64,000 bases of DNA from Luteimonas sp. S4-F44 (GTDB lineage Bacteria; Pseudomonadota; Gammaproteobacteria; Xanthomonadales; Xanthomonadaceae), in assembly GCF_022637415.1 (NCBI RefSeq), contig NZ_CP093340.1, forward strand, positions 1,426,001 to 1,490,000, read 5' to 3'. Below the pieces are notes generated by a model. The model was given only the letters and a program-made list of their open reading frames with translations, was not told the DNA's origin and did no database searches. A program made the position numbers and the translations under genes. Below, in pieces: positions 8,874 to 19,311 of the stretch (position 1 is its first letter; each line of letters opens with the position of its first letter).

Positions 8874-9152
8874 TTACTTTACCGCATCCTTGAGCGCCTT
8901 GCCAGCCTTGAATGCCGGGACGGTCGACGCGGGGATCTGGATCGTTTCCTTGGTCTGCGGGTTCAAGCCGGTGCGCGCGGCGCGCGGACGGGCGACGAAC
9001 GAACCGAAGCCGACGAAGTTCACCGCGTCGCCGTTCTTCAGCGCTTCGGTGATGGTGTCGAGCAGCGCGTCGACCGCACGGCCAGCGTCGGCGCGGGACA
9101 GGCCCGCCTTCTCGGCGACGGAAGCCAGGACATCGTTCTTGCTAAGGGCCAT
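8874..9152 (-). CDS. hupB: DNA-binding protein HU
   Basis: A 92-residue histone-like protein of standard HU length. It opens with MALSKNDVLASVAEKAG and holds the family signature GFGSFVARPRAARTGLNP around residues 48-65, where the beta arm and its intercalating proline lie. It ends in FKAGKALKDAVK. A GAGGAATT ribosome site precedes the ATG at 9152. HU bends and compacts DNA. It lies divergent from ppiD, with lon-type neighbours replaced by the tRNA cluster. The hupB-ppiD neighbourhood is common in gammaproteobacteria. Confidence 0.96.
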   Translation of the reverse strand: MALSKNDVLASVAEKAGLSRADAGRAVDALLDTITEALKNGDAVNFVGFGSFVARPRAARTGLNPQTKETIQIPASTVPAFKAGKALKDAVK

Positions 9153-9401
9153 CAGTGAATTCCTCTTTTTAATTATTAGACGTTGAGCGTCTGGACGCTG
9201 AGCCGGCATGCACGGCGCCGCCGGCCGGGCGGCGCCGGTCGGACGCGCATGGTACGCGATCCCCCGGTCGATTACGACCTTGCGGGTCCGGGCCTGAATG
9301 GCTGCCCGACGGGACCGTCGAAGGTCCGGCGGGAGCCCAGTCCTGCGCGGGTCCTTGCTTGCGGGTAAACTGCCCGGCTCGCCCATCCTGTGCCCCGACT
9401 C

Positions 9402-11381
9402 ATGCTGCAAGCGCTTCGAGAAAAGACCAGTGGTTGGATCGCCATCGCCATCGTTGCGTTGTTGGCGGTGCCGTTCGCGTTCTTCGGGATGGAGCACTAC
9501 CTGTTCCAAAACAATGCCGAGTATGCGGCCAAGGTCGAGGCGCCGCCGACCTGGTGGCGTTCGGCACCCGACATGTGGCTGGTGCGCAAGCTGGTATGGA
9601 CTTCGACCGAAGTCACGCCCGAGGAGTTCCGCCAGACGTTCGACTCGGTCCGCGAGCAGCGCCGTCAGGCCGAAGGCGAGAATTTCGATGCGCGCGCATT
9701 CGAGACGCTGGACAGCAAGCGCGAAGTGCTCGAGCAGTTGATCGACCGCGCGGTGCTGGGGCTGGCCGCCGAGCGCGCCGACATCGTCGTCGGCGATGCG
9801 CAGGTGCGCGAGATCATTGCGTCGATCCCTGCATTCCAGGTCGACGGCCGTTTCGATGCGCAGCGCTACCAGATGACCCTGCAGTCCGGACAGCCGCCGC
9901 GCACCCCGGCCGAGTTCCAGGCGTCGATCCGCCTCGACCTGCAGCGCGCGCTGGTGCCGCAGGCGATCGCAGAATCGGCATTCGTCACCCCGTCGGAAGC
10001 CGAACGCATGATGCGTCTGCTGGACGAGCGCCGCGACGTCGCCTTCGTCGTCGTGCCGCCGCCGGCGGCCGATGAGGCGCCGGTCGCCGATGCGGATCTG
10101 CAAGCGTGGTTCGAGAAGAACGCCAGCCGCTACCGCGAGCCGGAGAAGGTCGCGCTGGAGTACATCGAAGTCCTCGCCCAACCGCAGGCCGGTGCCGGCG
10201 ACGTCGACGAAGCCGAGGCGCGTGCGCATTTCGAGCAGGTCAAGTCGCGGTTTGCGGCCACCGAGCGCCGCCTGGCCTCGCATATCCTGATCGAAGTGCC
10301 GGCCAATGCCGATGTGGCCGCGCAGCAGGCGGCGCAGAAGGAAGCCGCGGACCTCGCCGCGCAGGCAGCCCAGCCGGGCGCCGACTTCGCCGCGCTGGCA
10401 CGTGCGCATTCCGACGACCCGGGCTCGCGCGACAACGGCGGTGATCTGGGCTGGGTCGAGAAGGGCATGATGACCGGCCCGTTCGAGGACACGCTGTTCG
10501 GCATGCAGGCCGGCGCGGTCAGCCAGCCGGTGAAGACCGACTTCGGTTGGCATGTGCTGCAGCTGCGCGAGATCGAGGCTGGCAAGCCGGTCGCGTTCGA
10601 GGACGTGCGCGAAGAGATGGAGCGCGAAGTCCGTGACGGCGAAGGCGCGCGTGCCTACAACGAGCAGATCGGTCGGATCGTCGACGAGATCAATCGCCAT
10701 CCGATGTCGCTCGAGCAGGCCGCGGCCGCGGGGCAGCTCGAGGTGCGCACGATCGCGCCGTTCGCGCGCGGCGCCGGTACCGGCATCGCCGCGAACCGGG
10801 CGGTGGAGCAGGCCGCGTTCTCCGAGGCGCTGACCCAGGACGGCACGGTCAGCGACCCGATCGAGATCGCGCCCAACCACACGGTCTTCATCCGCGTGAC
10901 CGCGCATACCCCCGAGCGCGCGCAGACACTGGACGAGGTTCGCGACCGCGTGAATGCCGAAGTCCGTGCCGATCGCATGCGCCAGCAGGCCGAACAGGCC
11001 GCCGATGCGATGGTCGCAGAGCTGAAGGCCGGCAAGACCTTGCAGGCGGTCGCGCAGGCACACGGGCTGGAGCCGCAGTCGGTGCCGGGCATCCCGCGCG
11101 GCGCGCCGGTCCCCGACCCGGCATCGAATACGGCCTACTTCCAGACGATGCCGCCCGCCGAGGGCAAGACCGCGCCCGGCCGCACGCTGCGGCCCGACGG
11201 CAGTGCGGTGGTGTTCGTCGTCGAGCGCGTGGTGCCGGGCGATCCGACCCAGGCGCCGCCGGAGCAGCAGGCGATGCTGAAGCAGCAGCTCGGCGCATTG
11301 CTCGGCAACGAGGATGCCGATGTGCTGCAGCGGGCCCTGCGCCGGCAGATGAAGATCACGGTCAACGAAGAGCGGCTCTGA
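9402..11381 (+). CDS. ppiD: Peptidyl-prolyl isomerase PpiD (SurA N-terminal and rotamase domains)
   Basis: A 659-residue inner-membrane-anchored periplasmic chaperone. The start at 9402 gives MLQALREKTSGWIAIAIV, the usual PpiD N-terminus with one membrane helix (residues 14-30). A GTG four codons upstream is possible but less likely. A SurA_N-like region spans about 30-200 and a parvulin domain about 265-380 (SHILIEV, DPGSRDNGGDLGWVEKG, GWHVLQL). A second, weaker isomerase-like region follows. PpiD helps fold outer-membrane and secreted proteins emerging from SecYEG. A perfect-stem hairpin follows the stop. Confidence 0.93.
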   Translation: MLQALREKTSGWIAIAIVALLAVPFAFFGMEHYLFQNNAEYAAKVEAPPTWWRSAPDMWLVRKLVWTSTEVTPEEFRQTFDSVREQRRQAEGENFDARAFETLDSKREVLEQLIDRAVLGLAAERADIVVGDAQVREIIASIPAFQVDGRFDAQRYQMTLQSGQPPRTPAEFQASIRLDLQRALVPQAIAESAFVTPSEAERMMRLLDERRDVAFVVVPPPAADEAPVADADLQAWFEKNASRYREPEKVALEYIEVLAQPQAGAGDVDEAEARAHFEQVKSRFAATERRLASHILIEVPANADVAAQQAAQKEAADLAAQAAQPGADFAALARAHSDDPGSRDNGGDLGWVEKGMMTGPFEDTLFGMQAGAVSQPVKTDFGWHVLQLREIEAGKPVAFEDVREEMEREVRDGEGARAYNEQIGRIVDEINRHPMSLEQAAAAGQLEVRTIAPFARGAGTGIAANRAVEQAAFSEALTQDGTVSDPIEIAPNHTVFIRVTAHTPERAQTLDEVRDRVNAEVRADRMRQQAEQAADAMVAELKAGKTLQAVAQAHGLEPQSVPGIPRGAPVPDPASNTAYFQTMPPAEGKTAPGRTLRPDGSAVVFVVERVVPGDPTQAPPEQQAMLKQQLGALLGNEDADVLQRALRRQMKITVNEERL

Positions 11382-11432
11382 CGCCGCCCTTTGGGTCCGG
11401 CGGCGCGTGCGCCGCCGAGGCCTCCGCGATCC

Positions 11433-11465
11433 AACACAACGCCCGGCGATGCCGGGCGTTGTGTT
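11433..11465. terminator. Perfect 15-bp hairpin after ppiD
   Basis: AACACAACGCCCGGC pairs fully with GCCGGGCGTTGTGTT across a GAT loop, 51 bases after the ppiD stop. There is no U tract, so it may end transcription weakly or protect the mRNA end. Bases 11466-11736 hold no gene I can support; a second GGCCGG hairpin at 11700-11722 lies past the mltD stop. Confidence 0.65.
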
Positions 11466-11736
11466 GTCCGCGTCGCAGGCGCAGGCAGGTGCGCCTGCGC
11501 ATCACGGTGCTGCATCGCCGCGAGCAGAGCGGCATCCGGCGGGCAGGCGGACGCCTGGAGCCGAAATGGACTGCGCCGCAGTTGCCTAAAGATGGGCGCA
11601 TTGCACTGCGCGCCGCGTCTCGCGGCATGCCTCGCGCGCGTAAGCCGCGCGCGTTCGCGCATCGATGTCGGGGGTGTGCGCACACCTGCGCGCATCGGAG
11701 CCGGCCGACCTGAGGGCCGGCCGCGCGCGTTGGCGC

Positions 11737-12960
11737 CTAGTGCGCCTCGCCGATGTGCAGTTCCATCCCCGGACGCAGGACGCTGCGGGGATCGAGGCCG
11801 TTGCGGCGGAGCAGTTCCTGACTGCTGACGCCGTAACGGCGCGCGATCGACCAGATCGACTCGCCGCGCGTCACCGTATGCACCGATGGCGCGGCGCTGC
11901 GCGTCGGAGCGGCGTGTGACGCACCTCCGGCCGGCGGCAATGGTTCGAATTCCGGCGGCGCTTCGGCCAGGAATACCGGCGGTGTCGCCGCGGCCTGCGG
12001 TACCAGGACCTGGGTCGGCTGTCCGATGCGCGCGATCCGGCCATCGGTGTGCGCCGGGTTGAGTCGCTTGAGCTGGGCGGCATCAGTCTCGTGCCGCGAT
12101 GCGAGCCCGTCGAGGTCGCGGATGCCGTCGGGCACGGTGATCGCCTGCAGGATCGGCACCTCGCGATCGAGCGCGGCCATCCAGTCCTCGCGCGTCTCGG
12201 CTTCCTTGATCAGGCACGACAGCGCATGGAGCTTGCGCACGTAGGCCTGGGTGAGCGCGGGCATCGGCAACGCCTGCGGATCGGCATTGGCCGCGACTTG
12301 GCCGGCACGCTCGAGCGCGCCGAAAACACGATACTCGCCGGCGTTGTAGGCCATCACCGCCAGCCGCCAGTCGCCGGCAAACATGCCGTGCAGGGTCTTG
12401 AGGTAGCGCACCGCCGCGCGCGTGGAGTCGGCGGGCGAGAGCCGGCCGTCGTAGCCGGCGCGGATCGGGATTTTGTGATTGCGTGCGGTGACCGCGATGA
12501 ACTGCCACAGCCCGGCCGGTCCCGCCGCGCTGCGGGCGCCGGGCCGGTAGCCGCTCTCGACGAACGGAATCAGCGCGTACTCGGTCGGCAGGTGCGCCTC
12601 GCGCACCGCATCGACCACGTAGCCGAACAGCGGTAGCACATCGGTGTTGCGCGAGACCAACTGGCGCGGGACATGCGCGAAATGCGAGCGCCAGCGTTCG
12701 CTGGCATCGTCGCTGCAGTCCTGCTCGGCCAGCCCGTCGCGGAAGCGCAGGTAGATCTCCCGGCCGGTGCGGGTCGCCGCCGGGGCCGGCGTCGGGGCGT
12801 GGGAGGCGGCGGGCGGTGCGAGGTGCGGCAGGGCACCGGCGGGGGCGGCGGACGGCGGCTGGGCGGGAGTGGGCGCGGGCGCGTTGCCGGCCTGGCACAG
12901 CGTCGAGACCGCGGCGGCCAGCAGGCCCGCCGCTAGCCGGAGACGAGGGCCCCGCCTCAT
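11737..12960 (-). CDS. mltD: MltD-like lytic murein transglycosylase with LysM
   Basis: A 407-residue exported protein. It has a signal peptide, then a Pro/Ala-rich linker (27-64), then a goose-lysozyme-type SLT domain. The catalytic glutamate is E135 in [12 protein letters not shown], with the GLWQF and [11 protein letters not shown] motifs following. One LysM peptidoglycan-binding domain closes the protein ([17 protein letters not shown] onward). E. coli MltD has two LysM repeats and is a lipoprotein; here there is one repeat and no clear lipobox. It cuts glycan strands to 1,6-anhydro-muropeptides. Its start overlaps the gloB stop by 4 bases, so the two are coupled. Confidence 0.88.
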   Translation of the reverse strand: MRRGPRLRLAAGLLAAAVSTLCQAGNAPAPTPAQPPSAAPAGALPHLAPPAASHAPTPAPAATRTGREIYLRFRDGLAEQDCSDDASERWRSHFAHVPRQLVSRNTDVLPLFGYVVDAVREAHLPTEYALIPFVESGYRPGARSAAGPAGLWQFIAVTARNHKIPIRAGYDGRLSPADSTRAAVRYLKTLHGMFAGDWRLAVMAYNAGEYRVFGALERAGQVAANADPQALPMPALTQAYVRKLHALSCLIKEAETREDWMAALDREVPILQAITVPDGIRDLDGLASRHETDAAQLKRLNPAHTDGRIARIGQPTQVLVPQAAATPPVFLAEAPPEFEPLPPAGGASHAAPTRSAAPSVHTVTRGESIWSIARRYGVSSQELLRRNGLDPRSVLRPGMELHIGEAH

Positions 12961-13724
12961 GCGCGGAAACCGTCCTTCCAGTGCCGCAGCGCGGCGAACA
13001 CGTCGGCGCGCCCGGCGCCCGGGGCGAGGCCGGCATGCGCGCTGGCCGCGGCCCGGACGGCCGGGGCGTCGACGCGCAGGAACGGATTGCAGACGAGCTC
13101 CGCCTGCAGGGGAACGGGAAGCGTGGGCCGGTGGGCACTGCGCATCGAGACGATCTCCTGTTCGCGGCGTCGCAGCGCCGCGTTGTCCGGATCGACAACA
13201 CGGGCGAATGCCGCGTTGGACCGGGTGTATTCATGGCCGCAACAGACCAGCGTATCGGCGGGCAGGGCCGCCAGGCGGTCGAGTGAGGCCAGCATCTGGA
13301 CCGCGCTACCTTCGAACATTCGCCCACAGCCGAGGCTGAACAGCGTGTCGCCGCAGAACAGATGGCCGTGGCCGACGAAGGCGATATGGCTGCGGGTATG
13401 GCCCGGCACCGCCAGCACGTCGAAGGCCCAGGGGCCGATTTCAAGCCGGTCGCCGTCGCCGATCCGGTGGGTCGCCAGCGGGATGCGAGCGTCATCCGGC
13501 GCGACGATGTCCAGCGACGGCCAGCGCTCGCGCAGGGCGGGGACGCCGCCGATGTGGTCGTCGTGGTGATGGGTCAGCAGCACCAGCGCCGGGCGCAGGC
13601 CTTGATCCGCAGCCGCCAGCACCGGCTCGGCGTCGCCCGGGTCCACGACCACCGCGGCGCCATCGTCGGCCGCCAGCGTCCAGATGTAGTTGTCCTCGAA
13701 CGCACGCAGCGCCTGCAGTCGCAT
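12957..13724 (-). CDS. gloB: Hydroxyacylglutathione hydrolase (glyoxalase II)
   Basis: A 255-residue metallo-beta-lactamase-fold enzyme that hydrolyses S-D-lactoylglutathione, the last step of methylglyoxal detoxification. The metal motif [10 protein letters not shown] is near residue 55; further ligands are in [14 protein letters not shown] and CGHEYT. The HAGH-type C-terminal part ([11 protein letters not shown] onward to the end) is present, giving normal family length. The ATG at 13724 is the first in a consensus context. It is followed by mltD with a 4-base overlap and is divergent from the methyltransferase. Confidence 0.94.
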   Translation of the reverse strand: MRLQALRAFEDNYIWTLAADDGAAVVVDPGDAEPVLAAADQGLRPALVLLTHHHDDHIGGVPALRERWPSLDIVAPDDARIPLATHRIGDGDRLEIGPWAFDVLAVPGHTRSHIAFVGHGHLFCGDTLFSLGCGRMFEGSAVQMLASLDRLAALPADTLVCCGHEYTRSNAAFARVVDPDNAALRRREQEIVSMRSAHRPTLPVPLQAELVCNPFLRVDAPAVRAAASAHAGLAPGAGRADVFAALRHWKDGFRA

Positions 13725-13769
13725 CGGTCGGGAGGGGCGGTGACGGCCGAAGGCCTTACAATGCGGACC

Positions 13770-14423
13770 ATGCCCGCGATTTCTCCATCCGGTCAACCCG
13801 GCAGCGTCGGCGACTGGTTCCAGACCCCGGCCGGACGCGCGGTGCTCGACAGCGAACACGCCCTGGTGGCCGAGGCACTGGGCGGGCATCCCGGGCTGCC
13901 CTGGCTGTGGCTGACCCCGGTCGCGCCCGAGATCGAGATTGACGGGCGCGGCCTGTGTCTGGTGCGTGGCGGCCGCAGCCTGCACGGCCCGGTGCGCTGC
14001 GCCTGGCCGTTGCCGCTGCCCAGCGAGGCTTTCGGCGCGGTGCTGCTGCAGCACGTGGTCGGCCCGCATGGCGAGGATCGCGGCCTGCTCGAAGAGGCCG
14101 CACGCGTACTCGCCCCGGGCGGCTACCTGTGGCTGCTGCTGCTCAACCCGCTCACACCCTATCGCTGGCGCTGGCGCGGCAGTGGCATTGCCAGTGCCGA
14201 GCCGCTGGCCTGGCGCCGGCGCCTGCGCGAAGCGGGACTGGCGCCCGATGCCGTCTCGCGCGGCGTCGGCCCGAGCTGGCGGCCGGTGGCGGCGCCGACC
14301 CCCCAACACGGGCCGGGCTTTCGCGCCGCCTATGCGATGCGTTGCCAGAAGCGGCATCTGCCGCTGACCCCGGTCCGCCAGCCGCGCACGCTGGCCCTGC
14401 CGGCCGCCGCGCCGGCCGCCTGA
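13770..14423 (+). CDS. SAM-dependent methyltransferase-like protein
   Basis: About 217 residues. Two in-frame ATGs (13761 and 13770) are possible; a TACAAT sequence overlapping the first suggests it is part of a -10 element, so I take the second. A class I methyltransferase core is seen late: [29 protein letters not shown] then [17 protein letters not shown]. The glycine-rich SAM loop near the N-terminus is not obvious, as in the short xanthomonad proteins of this kind placed between gloB and rnhA. Substrate unknown. rnhA follows 21 bases later on the same strand. Confidence 0.7.
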   Translation: MPAISPSGQPGSVGDWFQTPAGRAVLDSEHALVAEALGGHPGLPWLWLTPVAPEIEIDGRGLCLVRGGRSLHGPVRCAWPLPLPSEAFGAVLLQHVVGPHGEDRGLLEEAARVLAPGGYLWLLLLNPLTPYRWRWRGSGIASAEPLAWRRRLREAGLAPDAVSRGVGPSWRPVAAPTPQHGPGFRAAYAMRCQKRHLPLTPVRQPRTLALPAAAPAA

Positions 14424-14444
14424 CCCTTCCGCAACAGGACATTG

Positions 14445-14891
14445 ATGAAGTCGATCGAGATCTACACCGATGGCGCCTGCCTCGGAAATCCCGGCCCCGG
14501 CGGCTGGGGCGCGCTGTTGCGCTACCGCGGCACCGAGCGCGAACTGAGCGGCGGTGAGCCGCAGACCACCAACAATCGCATGGAGCTGATGGCCGCCATC
14601 GCCGCGCTCGAGGCGCTGACCGAGCCCTGCCGGGTCGACCTGCATACCGATTCGCAATACGTGCGCCAGGGCATCACCGAATGGCTGGCCAACTGGGTGC
14701 GGCGCGGCTGGAAGACCGCCGGCGGCGGCGCGGTCAAGAATCAGGACCTGTGGCAGCGCCTGCAGCAGGCCTGCCAGCGCCACGAGATCGCCTGGCACTG
14801 GGTGAAGGGCCACGCCGGCCATCCGGAGAACGAGCGCGCTGACGCGCTCGCCACCGCCGCCGCGCGCGCCCAGCGCGCCGCGATCGCCTGA
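14445..14891 (+). CDS. rnhA: Ribonuclease HI
   Basis: A 148-residue enzyme degrading RNA in RNA-DNA hybrids. All four acidic catalytic residues are visible: D9 (YTDGAC), E47 (NRMEL), D69 (HTDSQY) and D133 (ERADALA), with the assisting His124 in [10 protein letters not shown]. The basic protrusion (WVRRGWKT) is present. The ATG at 14445 is preferred over the overlapping TTG at 14442. dnaQ starts 25 bases downstream; the rnhA-dnaQ pair is conserved in gammaproteobacteria, though they are usually divergent in enterics. Confidence 0.96.
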   Translation: MKSIEIYTDGACLGNPGPGGWGALLRYRGTERELSGGEPQTTNNRMELMAAIAALEALTEPCRVDLHTDSQYVRQGITEWLANWVRRGWKTAGGGAVKNQDLWQRLQQACQRHEIAWHWVKGHAGHPENERADALATAAARAQRAAIA

Positions 14892-14916
14892 CCGACGACA
14901 AGAGGAATTCCGACCG

Positions 14917-15630
14917 ATGCGACAGATCGTGCTCGACACCGAGACCACGGGCCTGGAATGGAAGAAGGGCAACCGGGTCGTCGAGATCGGCTGCGTGGAA
15001 CTGGTCGAGCGCCGCCCGACCGGCCGCACCTACCACCAGTACATCCGGCCCGATGTGGATTTCGAGCAGGGCGCGGCTGAGGTCACCGGCCTGAGCCTGG
15101 AGTTCCTGGCCGACAAGCCGCCGTTCGAGGCGATCGCCGACGCCTTCCTGGCCTTCATCGACGGCGCCGAACTGGTCATCCACAACGCCGCGTTCGACAT
15201 CGGCTTTTTGGACTACGAACTGTCCCGACTGGGGCCGCACTACGGCGATATCCGCAGCCGGGTGACAGTCGAGGACTCCCTGCTACTCGCGCGCCAGCGC
15301 TATCCGGGCCAGCGCAACTCGCTCGATGCACTGTGCAAGCGGCTGGGCGTGGACAACACCCATCGCCAGCTCCACGGCGCACTGCTCGATGCGCAACTAC
15401 TGGCCGAGGTCTACCTGGCGCTGACCGCGGGCCAGCACGAAATCGGCTTCGCGGCGCCGGTCGAGACCCGGGCCACGGTGCAGGTGACCACGGTGCAGCC
15501 CACGGGCGTGCGGCCGGCGCTGACGGTGCCCGAGGCCGACCTCGCGCTGCATGCGGCGCGGGTGGAGGCGATCCGCCGCAAGGCCGGCCAGTGCCTGTGG
15601 GACGCGCCTGCCGTGGCCGAGGCCGTCTAA
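14917..15630 (+). CDS. dnaQ: DNA polymerase III epsilon subunit (3'-5' proofreading exonuclease)
   Basis: A 237-residue DEDDh exonuclease. D7 and E9 are in LDTETTG. The ExoII motif is in [16 protein letters not shown], and the ExoIII His/Asp pair is in [18 protein letters not shown]. Residues beyond about 185 form the tail that binds the polymerase alpha subunit, giving normal family length. It is preceded by an AAGAGGAATT ribosome site and lies directly after rnhA. It proofreads replication errors in the polymerase III core. Confidence 0.95.
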   Translation: MRQIVLDTETTGLEWKKGNRVVEIGCVELVERRPTGRTYHQYIRPDVDFEQGAAEVTGLSLEFLADKPPFEAIADAFLAFIDGAELVIHNAAFDIGFLDYELSRLGPHYGDIRSRVTVEDSLLLARQRYPGQRNSLDALCKRLGVDNTHRQLHGALLDAQLLAEVYLALTAGQHEIGFAAPVETRATVQVTTVQPTGVRPALTVPEADLALHAARVEAIRRKAGQCLWDAPAVAEAV

Positions 15631-15658
15631 GGCTGCGACCGGGGGTCGGCCGCGCCGC

Positions 15659-16363
15659 TCAGTGGCAGCGGATCAGGATCGCGGTGATGTTGTCCGAGCC
15701 GCCGCCGTCGAGCGCGGCGGCCACCAGGCCGTCGACGCATTCCTGCGCGCTGCATTCGGCATGCGCCAGCACTTGCGCGATCGCCCGGTCGTCGACTTCC
15801 TCGGTCAACCCGTCGCTGCACAGCAGCAACTGGTTACCGGGCGCGAGTTCGCCGGCCAGCGTTTCGACATTGAGCGCCTGCGGGTCGGTGACCCCCAGTG
15901 CCTGGGTGACCACATTGCGCTGCGGATGGGTCCGCGCCTGGTCCACGCTCAGCGCGCCCTGGGCAATCAGCGCCTGCACGTAGCTGTGATCCTGCGACAA
16001 CTGTGCCAGCTGGCCGTCGCGCCACAGATACACCCGGCTGTCGCCGACCCAGGCGACCTCGAAGCGGCTGCCGGTGATGCGCGCCGCGACCACGGTGGTG
16101 CCCATCGGCAGGGTGTCGTTGCGCCGCCGCGACGCGCGGATAATCTCCTCGTCCGCCAACCGGATCGCCTGGGGCAGTGAGCGCCCCTGGCGGATCTCGC
16201 GCACGATCGCCTCGCGGGCCAGCGCGCTGGCGACCTCGCCGTACTCGTGCCCGCCCATGCCGTCGGCGACCAGCCAGAGCCCGAGCTCGCTGTCGCCGTA
16301 GTACGTGTCTTCGTTGAGCTCGCGGCGCAGGCCGGCGTGGGTCAGGTGTCCGAATTCGATCAT
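15659..16363 (-). CDS. PP2C-family Ser/Thr protein phosphatase
   Basis: A 234-residue stand-alone PP2C (Stp1/PrpC-like) phosphatase. Metal-binding motifs are in place: RELNEDTYY, LVADGMGGHEYGE, VAWVGDSRVYL, LCSDGLTEEVDD and GSDNITAIL. Start at the ATG at 16363; the much longer open frame upstream is a high-GC artefact. It would remove phosphate from Ser/Thr in an unknown target. No kinase partner lies next to it. It is divergent from the HWE kinase gene, with 213 bp between. Confidence 0.9.
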   Translation of the reverse strand: MIEFGHLTHAGLRRELNEDTYYGDSELGLWLVADGMGGHEYGEVASALAREAIVREIRQGRSLPQAIRLADEEIIRASRRRNDTLPMGTTVVAARITGSRFEVAWVGDSRVYLWRDGQLAQLSQDHSYVQALIAQGALSVDQARTHPQRNVVTQALGVTDPQALNVETLAGELAPGNQLLLCSDGLTEEVDDRAIAQVLAHAECSAQECVDGLVAAALDGGGSDNITAILIRCH

Positions 16364-16576
16364 GCAGGGTCTCCGCGCCGGCGGGCCGGGCGCGGACCGG
16401 GGCGGGCAGGGGCTCGGGCGGCAAGGCTGGGAGGCGGGGTAGGGACGCGCATGGGGCATTGTGGCGCCGGTCGGCCTGCCAGCATAGGCCGGCACCTGTA
16501 CCGATGCCATGTAGGCGGGCTTGCGGGTGCAGCCGGCTGCCGTATCGTGAGGGCCTTGTCTGTCCCCGACCCCGCA

Positions 16577-18943
16577 ATGCAAGCACCCGATGGCCCGTGG
16601 CACTGGAATGATGGCGAGATGGCGGCGCGCATCCGCGCATTCGACTGGCGGTCGACGCCGATCGGGAGCATTGAGCGCTGGCCCGCGGCGCTGCGCCAAG
16701 CGGTCGCGACCATGCTCGACTCGCCGGCACCGATGGCGATCGCCTGGGGCCCGAGCGGACTGCTGTTCTACAACGATGCCCATCGCGATGTGGCCGGCAC
16801 CCGCCATCCCCGTCAGCTCGGCCTGCCTCTGATCGAGGCCTGGCCGGAGGCGGAGGCCTTCGTGGACCACATCCTGGCCGAGACCCTGGCCGGGCGCTCG
16901 CTGCAACTGCGGGGCCACCCGCTGGAGCTCATGCGCAACGGCGTACCCGAGCGTGTGCTGTTCGACGCGGACTACTCGCCGCTGCGCGACGAGCAGGGCC
17001 GGTCGGTCGGCATGCTGGCGATCATTCGCGAGTTGACCCGCGAGTCGATGCTGGCTGCCGCGCGCGAGGCGGGCCGGCATGAGGCCTTTCTGCTGGCGCT
17101 GGGCGACGAACTGCGCAGTCTGTCTGTACCGGCCGAGATCCTGCGCGTGGCCTCGCGCAGGATCGGCGAGCATCTCGGCCTCGATCATGTGGGGCTGGCG
17201 ACTGACGATCCGGTGGGCGGCCTGCGCGTGCGCGAAGGCTGGAGCCGCGATCCCCGCGCACCGGCGCTGCGTCTGCCCGACTGGGTGGCCGAACACGGCG
17301 ATGTGGTGAGCCACGACGTCGAACGCGATACCGCGTTCGATGCGGCCTCGCGCTCGGCGCTGCGGATGCAGGAGGTCGCCGCGCTCGTGATGAGCGTGCG
17401 CGCCGGGCGTGGGCAACAGGGCGCATCGTTGTTCGTCGCGGCTGCACGCACGCCGCGGCACTGGTCCACCGCGGAGCTGAACCTGCTGCGTGAAGTCGGC
17501 GAGCGCGCGGGCGCTGCCTCCGAACGGGCTGCTGCCGAGATCGCGCTGACGTCCAGCGAGCAGCGCTATCGTGCGGTCGTCGAGCAGGCGGGTATTGGCG
17601 TGGCGATCGCCGATCGCGACTCGCGGCTGGTCTACGTCAACGAACAGTACTGCCGGACCGTGGGCGCCCCGCGCGAAGCGCTGGTCGGCAAACGGATCGA
17701 GGAGCTCACGCATCCCGAGGACAGGCCCGAAAGCGCCGCGTTGCTGCAGCGCGTCCTGGAGGAGGGCGTGGCGAACACCGTGGAAAAGCGCATCGTCGTC
17801 GATGGCGAGCCACACTGGCTGCGGCTGTCGGTGGTGCCGTGGCGCGATGCCGACGGCGAGATCGTCGGCAGCCTGGCGGTCAGCGTGGACATCACCGGCC
17901 GGCGCCAGGCCGAACTGTCGCTGCGCGAAAGCGAAGCGCGGTTCCGGCAGTTCAGCGACGCCTCGTCCGATGTGCTGTGGATCCGCAACGCCGACACGCT
18001 GGCGCTCGAGTATCTGAGCCCGGCATTCGAGGCGATCTACGGCGTCGCGTGCGAGGCTGCCATCCGCGATCCGGGGCTGTGGATGACGACGGTGCATGCC
18101 GACGATCTGGCCGACGTGCGCGCGCGGATGCGCAAGGTGCGTCACGGCGGCCGCGCCGACTTCGAGTTCCGCGTGCAGCGCCCCAGTGACGGCCGGGCGA
18201 TCTGGGTGCGCAACACCGCCTTCCCGTTGTTCGACGATGCCGGCCGCGTGCAGCGGATCGCGGGCATCGGCCGCGACATCACCGCCGAGCGCGAGCACGC
18301 CGTGCTGCTCGAAACGCTTGTCGCCGAGCTGCAACACCGCACCCGCAACCTGATCGCGGTGGTGCAGTCGCTGGCGCGCCGCACGCTGCAGGGCAGCCCC
18401 GACCTGGCCTCGTTCGCGAGCCGGTTTCGCGCCCGGCTCGATGCGCTGGGGCGGGTCCAGGGGCTGCTGTCGCAGGGCGCCGCCCGGGACCGGGTCACGT
18501 TCGATGCACTGCTGCGCCAGGAGCTCGAGGCCCACGGCGTGGGTGAGGATGATGCCCGGGTCACGCTCGACGGGCCGGCAGGGGTGCCGTTGCGCTCGCG
18601 TGTGGTGCAGACGCTTGCCCTCGCATTGCACGAACTCACGACCAATACCTTCAAACACGGCGCGCTGTCGGACGCGGGCGGGCAGTTGGAGATCCGCTGG
18701 GAGATCGTGCCGGGCGAGGCGCAGCAGGCGACCGAGCTGCGGCTGACCTGGCATGAACATGGGGTGGCCGGCATGGCAGCCACCGACAGCGTTGCCGGCT
18801 ACGGACGCGAGTTGATCGAGCACGCGTTGCCCTACCAGCTCGGCGCGCGGACGACCCACAGCCTGCTGGCGGACGGCATCCTGTGCCGCATCGATGTTCC
18901 GCTCGACGGCACGCGCGCGGTGCTGCGGGAGCGCGCGGCATGA
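16577..18943 (+). CDS. HWE-family sensor histidine kinase with PAS and GAF domains
   Basis: A 788-residue cytoplasmic sensor with no membrane helix. A PAS-like region (about 20-150) is followed by a GAF-like region (170-310), two PAS domains (about 325-440 and 455-575) and the kinase core. The H-box is ELQHRTRNLIAVVQ with His587; the N-box is HELTTNTFKHGA near 685; TWHEHG near 725 is the W-x-E pattern that names the HWE family. I start at the ATG at 16577, since upstream sequence overlaps the phosphatase promoter region. The stop overlaps the start of the receiver gene by 4 bases, so they are coupled. Confidence 0.87.
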   Translation: MQAPDGPWHWNDGEMAARIRAFDWRSTPIGSIERWPAALRQAVATMLDSPAPMAIAWGPSGLLFYNDAHRDVAGTRHPRQLGLPLIEAWPEAEAFVDHILAETLAGRSLQLRGHPLELMRNGVPERVLFDADYSPLRDEQGRSVGMLAIIRELTRESMLAAAREAGRHEAFLLALGDELRSLSVPAEILRVASRRIGEHLGLDHVGLATDDPVGGLRVREGWSRDPRAPALRLPDWVAEHGDVVSHDVERDTAFDAASRSALRMQEVAALVMSVRAGRGQQGASLFVAAARTPRHWSTAELNLLREVGERAGAASERAAAEIALTSSEQRYRAVVEQAGIGVAIADRDSRLVYVNEQYCRTVGAPREALVGKRIEELTHPEDRPESAALLQRVLEEGVANTVEKRIVVDGEPHWLRLSVVPWRDADGEIVGSLAVSVDITGRRQAELSLRESEARFRQFSDASSDVLWIRNADTLALEYLSPAFEAIYGVACEAAIRDPGLWMTTVHADDLADVRARMRKVRHGGRADFEFRVQRPSDGRAIWVRNTAFPLFDDAGRVQRIAGIGRDITAEREHAVLLETLVAELQHRTRNLIAVVQSLARRTLQGSPDLASFASRFRARLDALGRVQGLLSQGAARDRVTFDALLRQELEAHGVGEDDARVTLDGPAGVPLRSRVVQTLALALHELTTNTFKHGALSDAGGQLEIRWEIVPGEAQQATELRLTWHEHGVAGMAATDSVAGYGRELIEHALPYQLGARTTHSLLADGILCRIDVPLDGTRAVLRERAA

Positions 18944-19284
18944 CGGCGCTGCGGATCCTGGTGGTCGAAGACGAGTACATGCTGGCGATGCACTTGCACG
19001 ACGGCCTGTGCGCGCGCGGGTGCGCGGTCGTCGGCCCGGTGGCCACGCTCGGCGCGGCGCTGGCGCTGCTTGAGCCCGAGCCCGACTTCGATGCGGCCAT
19101 CCTCGACGTCAACCTCGACGGCGAGAAGAGCTACCCGCTGGCGCAACGCCTGCAGCGCGCGGGGATTCCGTTCGTGTTCGCCTCCGGTTACGACCGGACC
19201 ATGCTGCCGAGCGAATTCGCCGGGGCCGCGCATTGCCTCAAGCCGGTGGACCTCGACCAGGCGCTTCAGCAGTTGGGCCTCTGA
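18940..19284 (+). CDS. Single-domain response regulator (receiver only)
   Basis: A 114-residue CheY-like receiver. The acidic pocket is EDE at 10-12, the phospho-acceptor is D56 in AILDVNLDG, and the conserved lysine is K101 in CLKPVD. No output domain follows. Its ATGA overlap with the HWE kinase makes it the likely phosphate target. Such receivers often act as phosphate sinks or feed other partners. Confidence 0.9.
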   Translation: MTALRILVVEDEYMLAMHLHDGLCARGCAVVGPVATLGAALALLEPEPDFDAAILDVNLDGEKSYPLAQRLQRAGIPFVFASGYDRTMLPSEFAGAAHCLKPVDLDQALQQLGL

Positions 19285-19311
19285 GCGTTGCGGCGCGCGT
19301 GTGACGTGGTC

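Noticed and set aside
8874..11063. 729-codon minus-strand frame extending from hupB into ppiD
   Set aside because: Only the last 92 codons have protein-like sequence (HU). The upstream part mirrors ppiD.
15659..18859. 1066-codon minus-strand frame ending in the PP2C phosphatase
   Set aside because: The phosphatase begins at 16363; sequence before that is low-complexity and opposite the histidine kinase.
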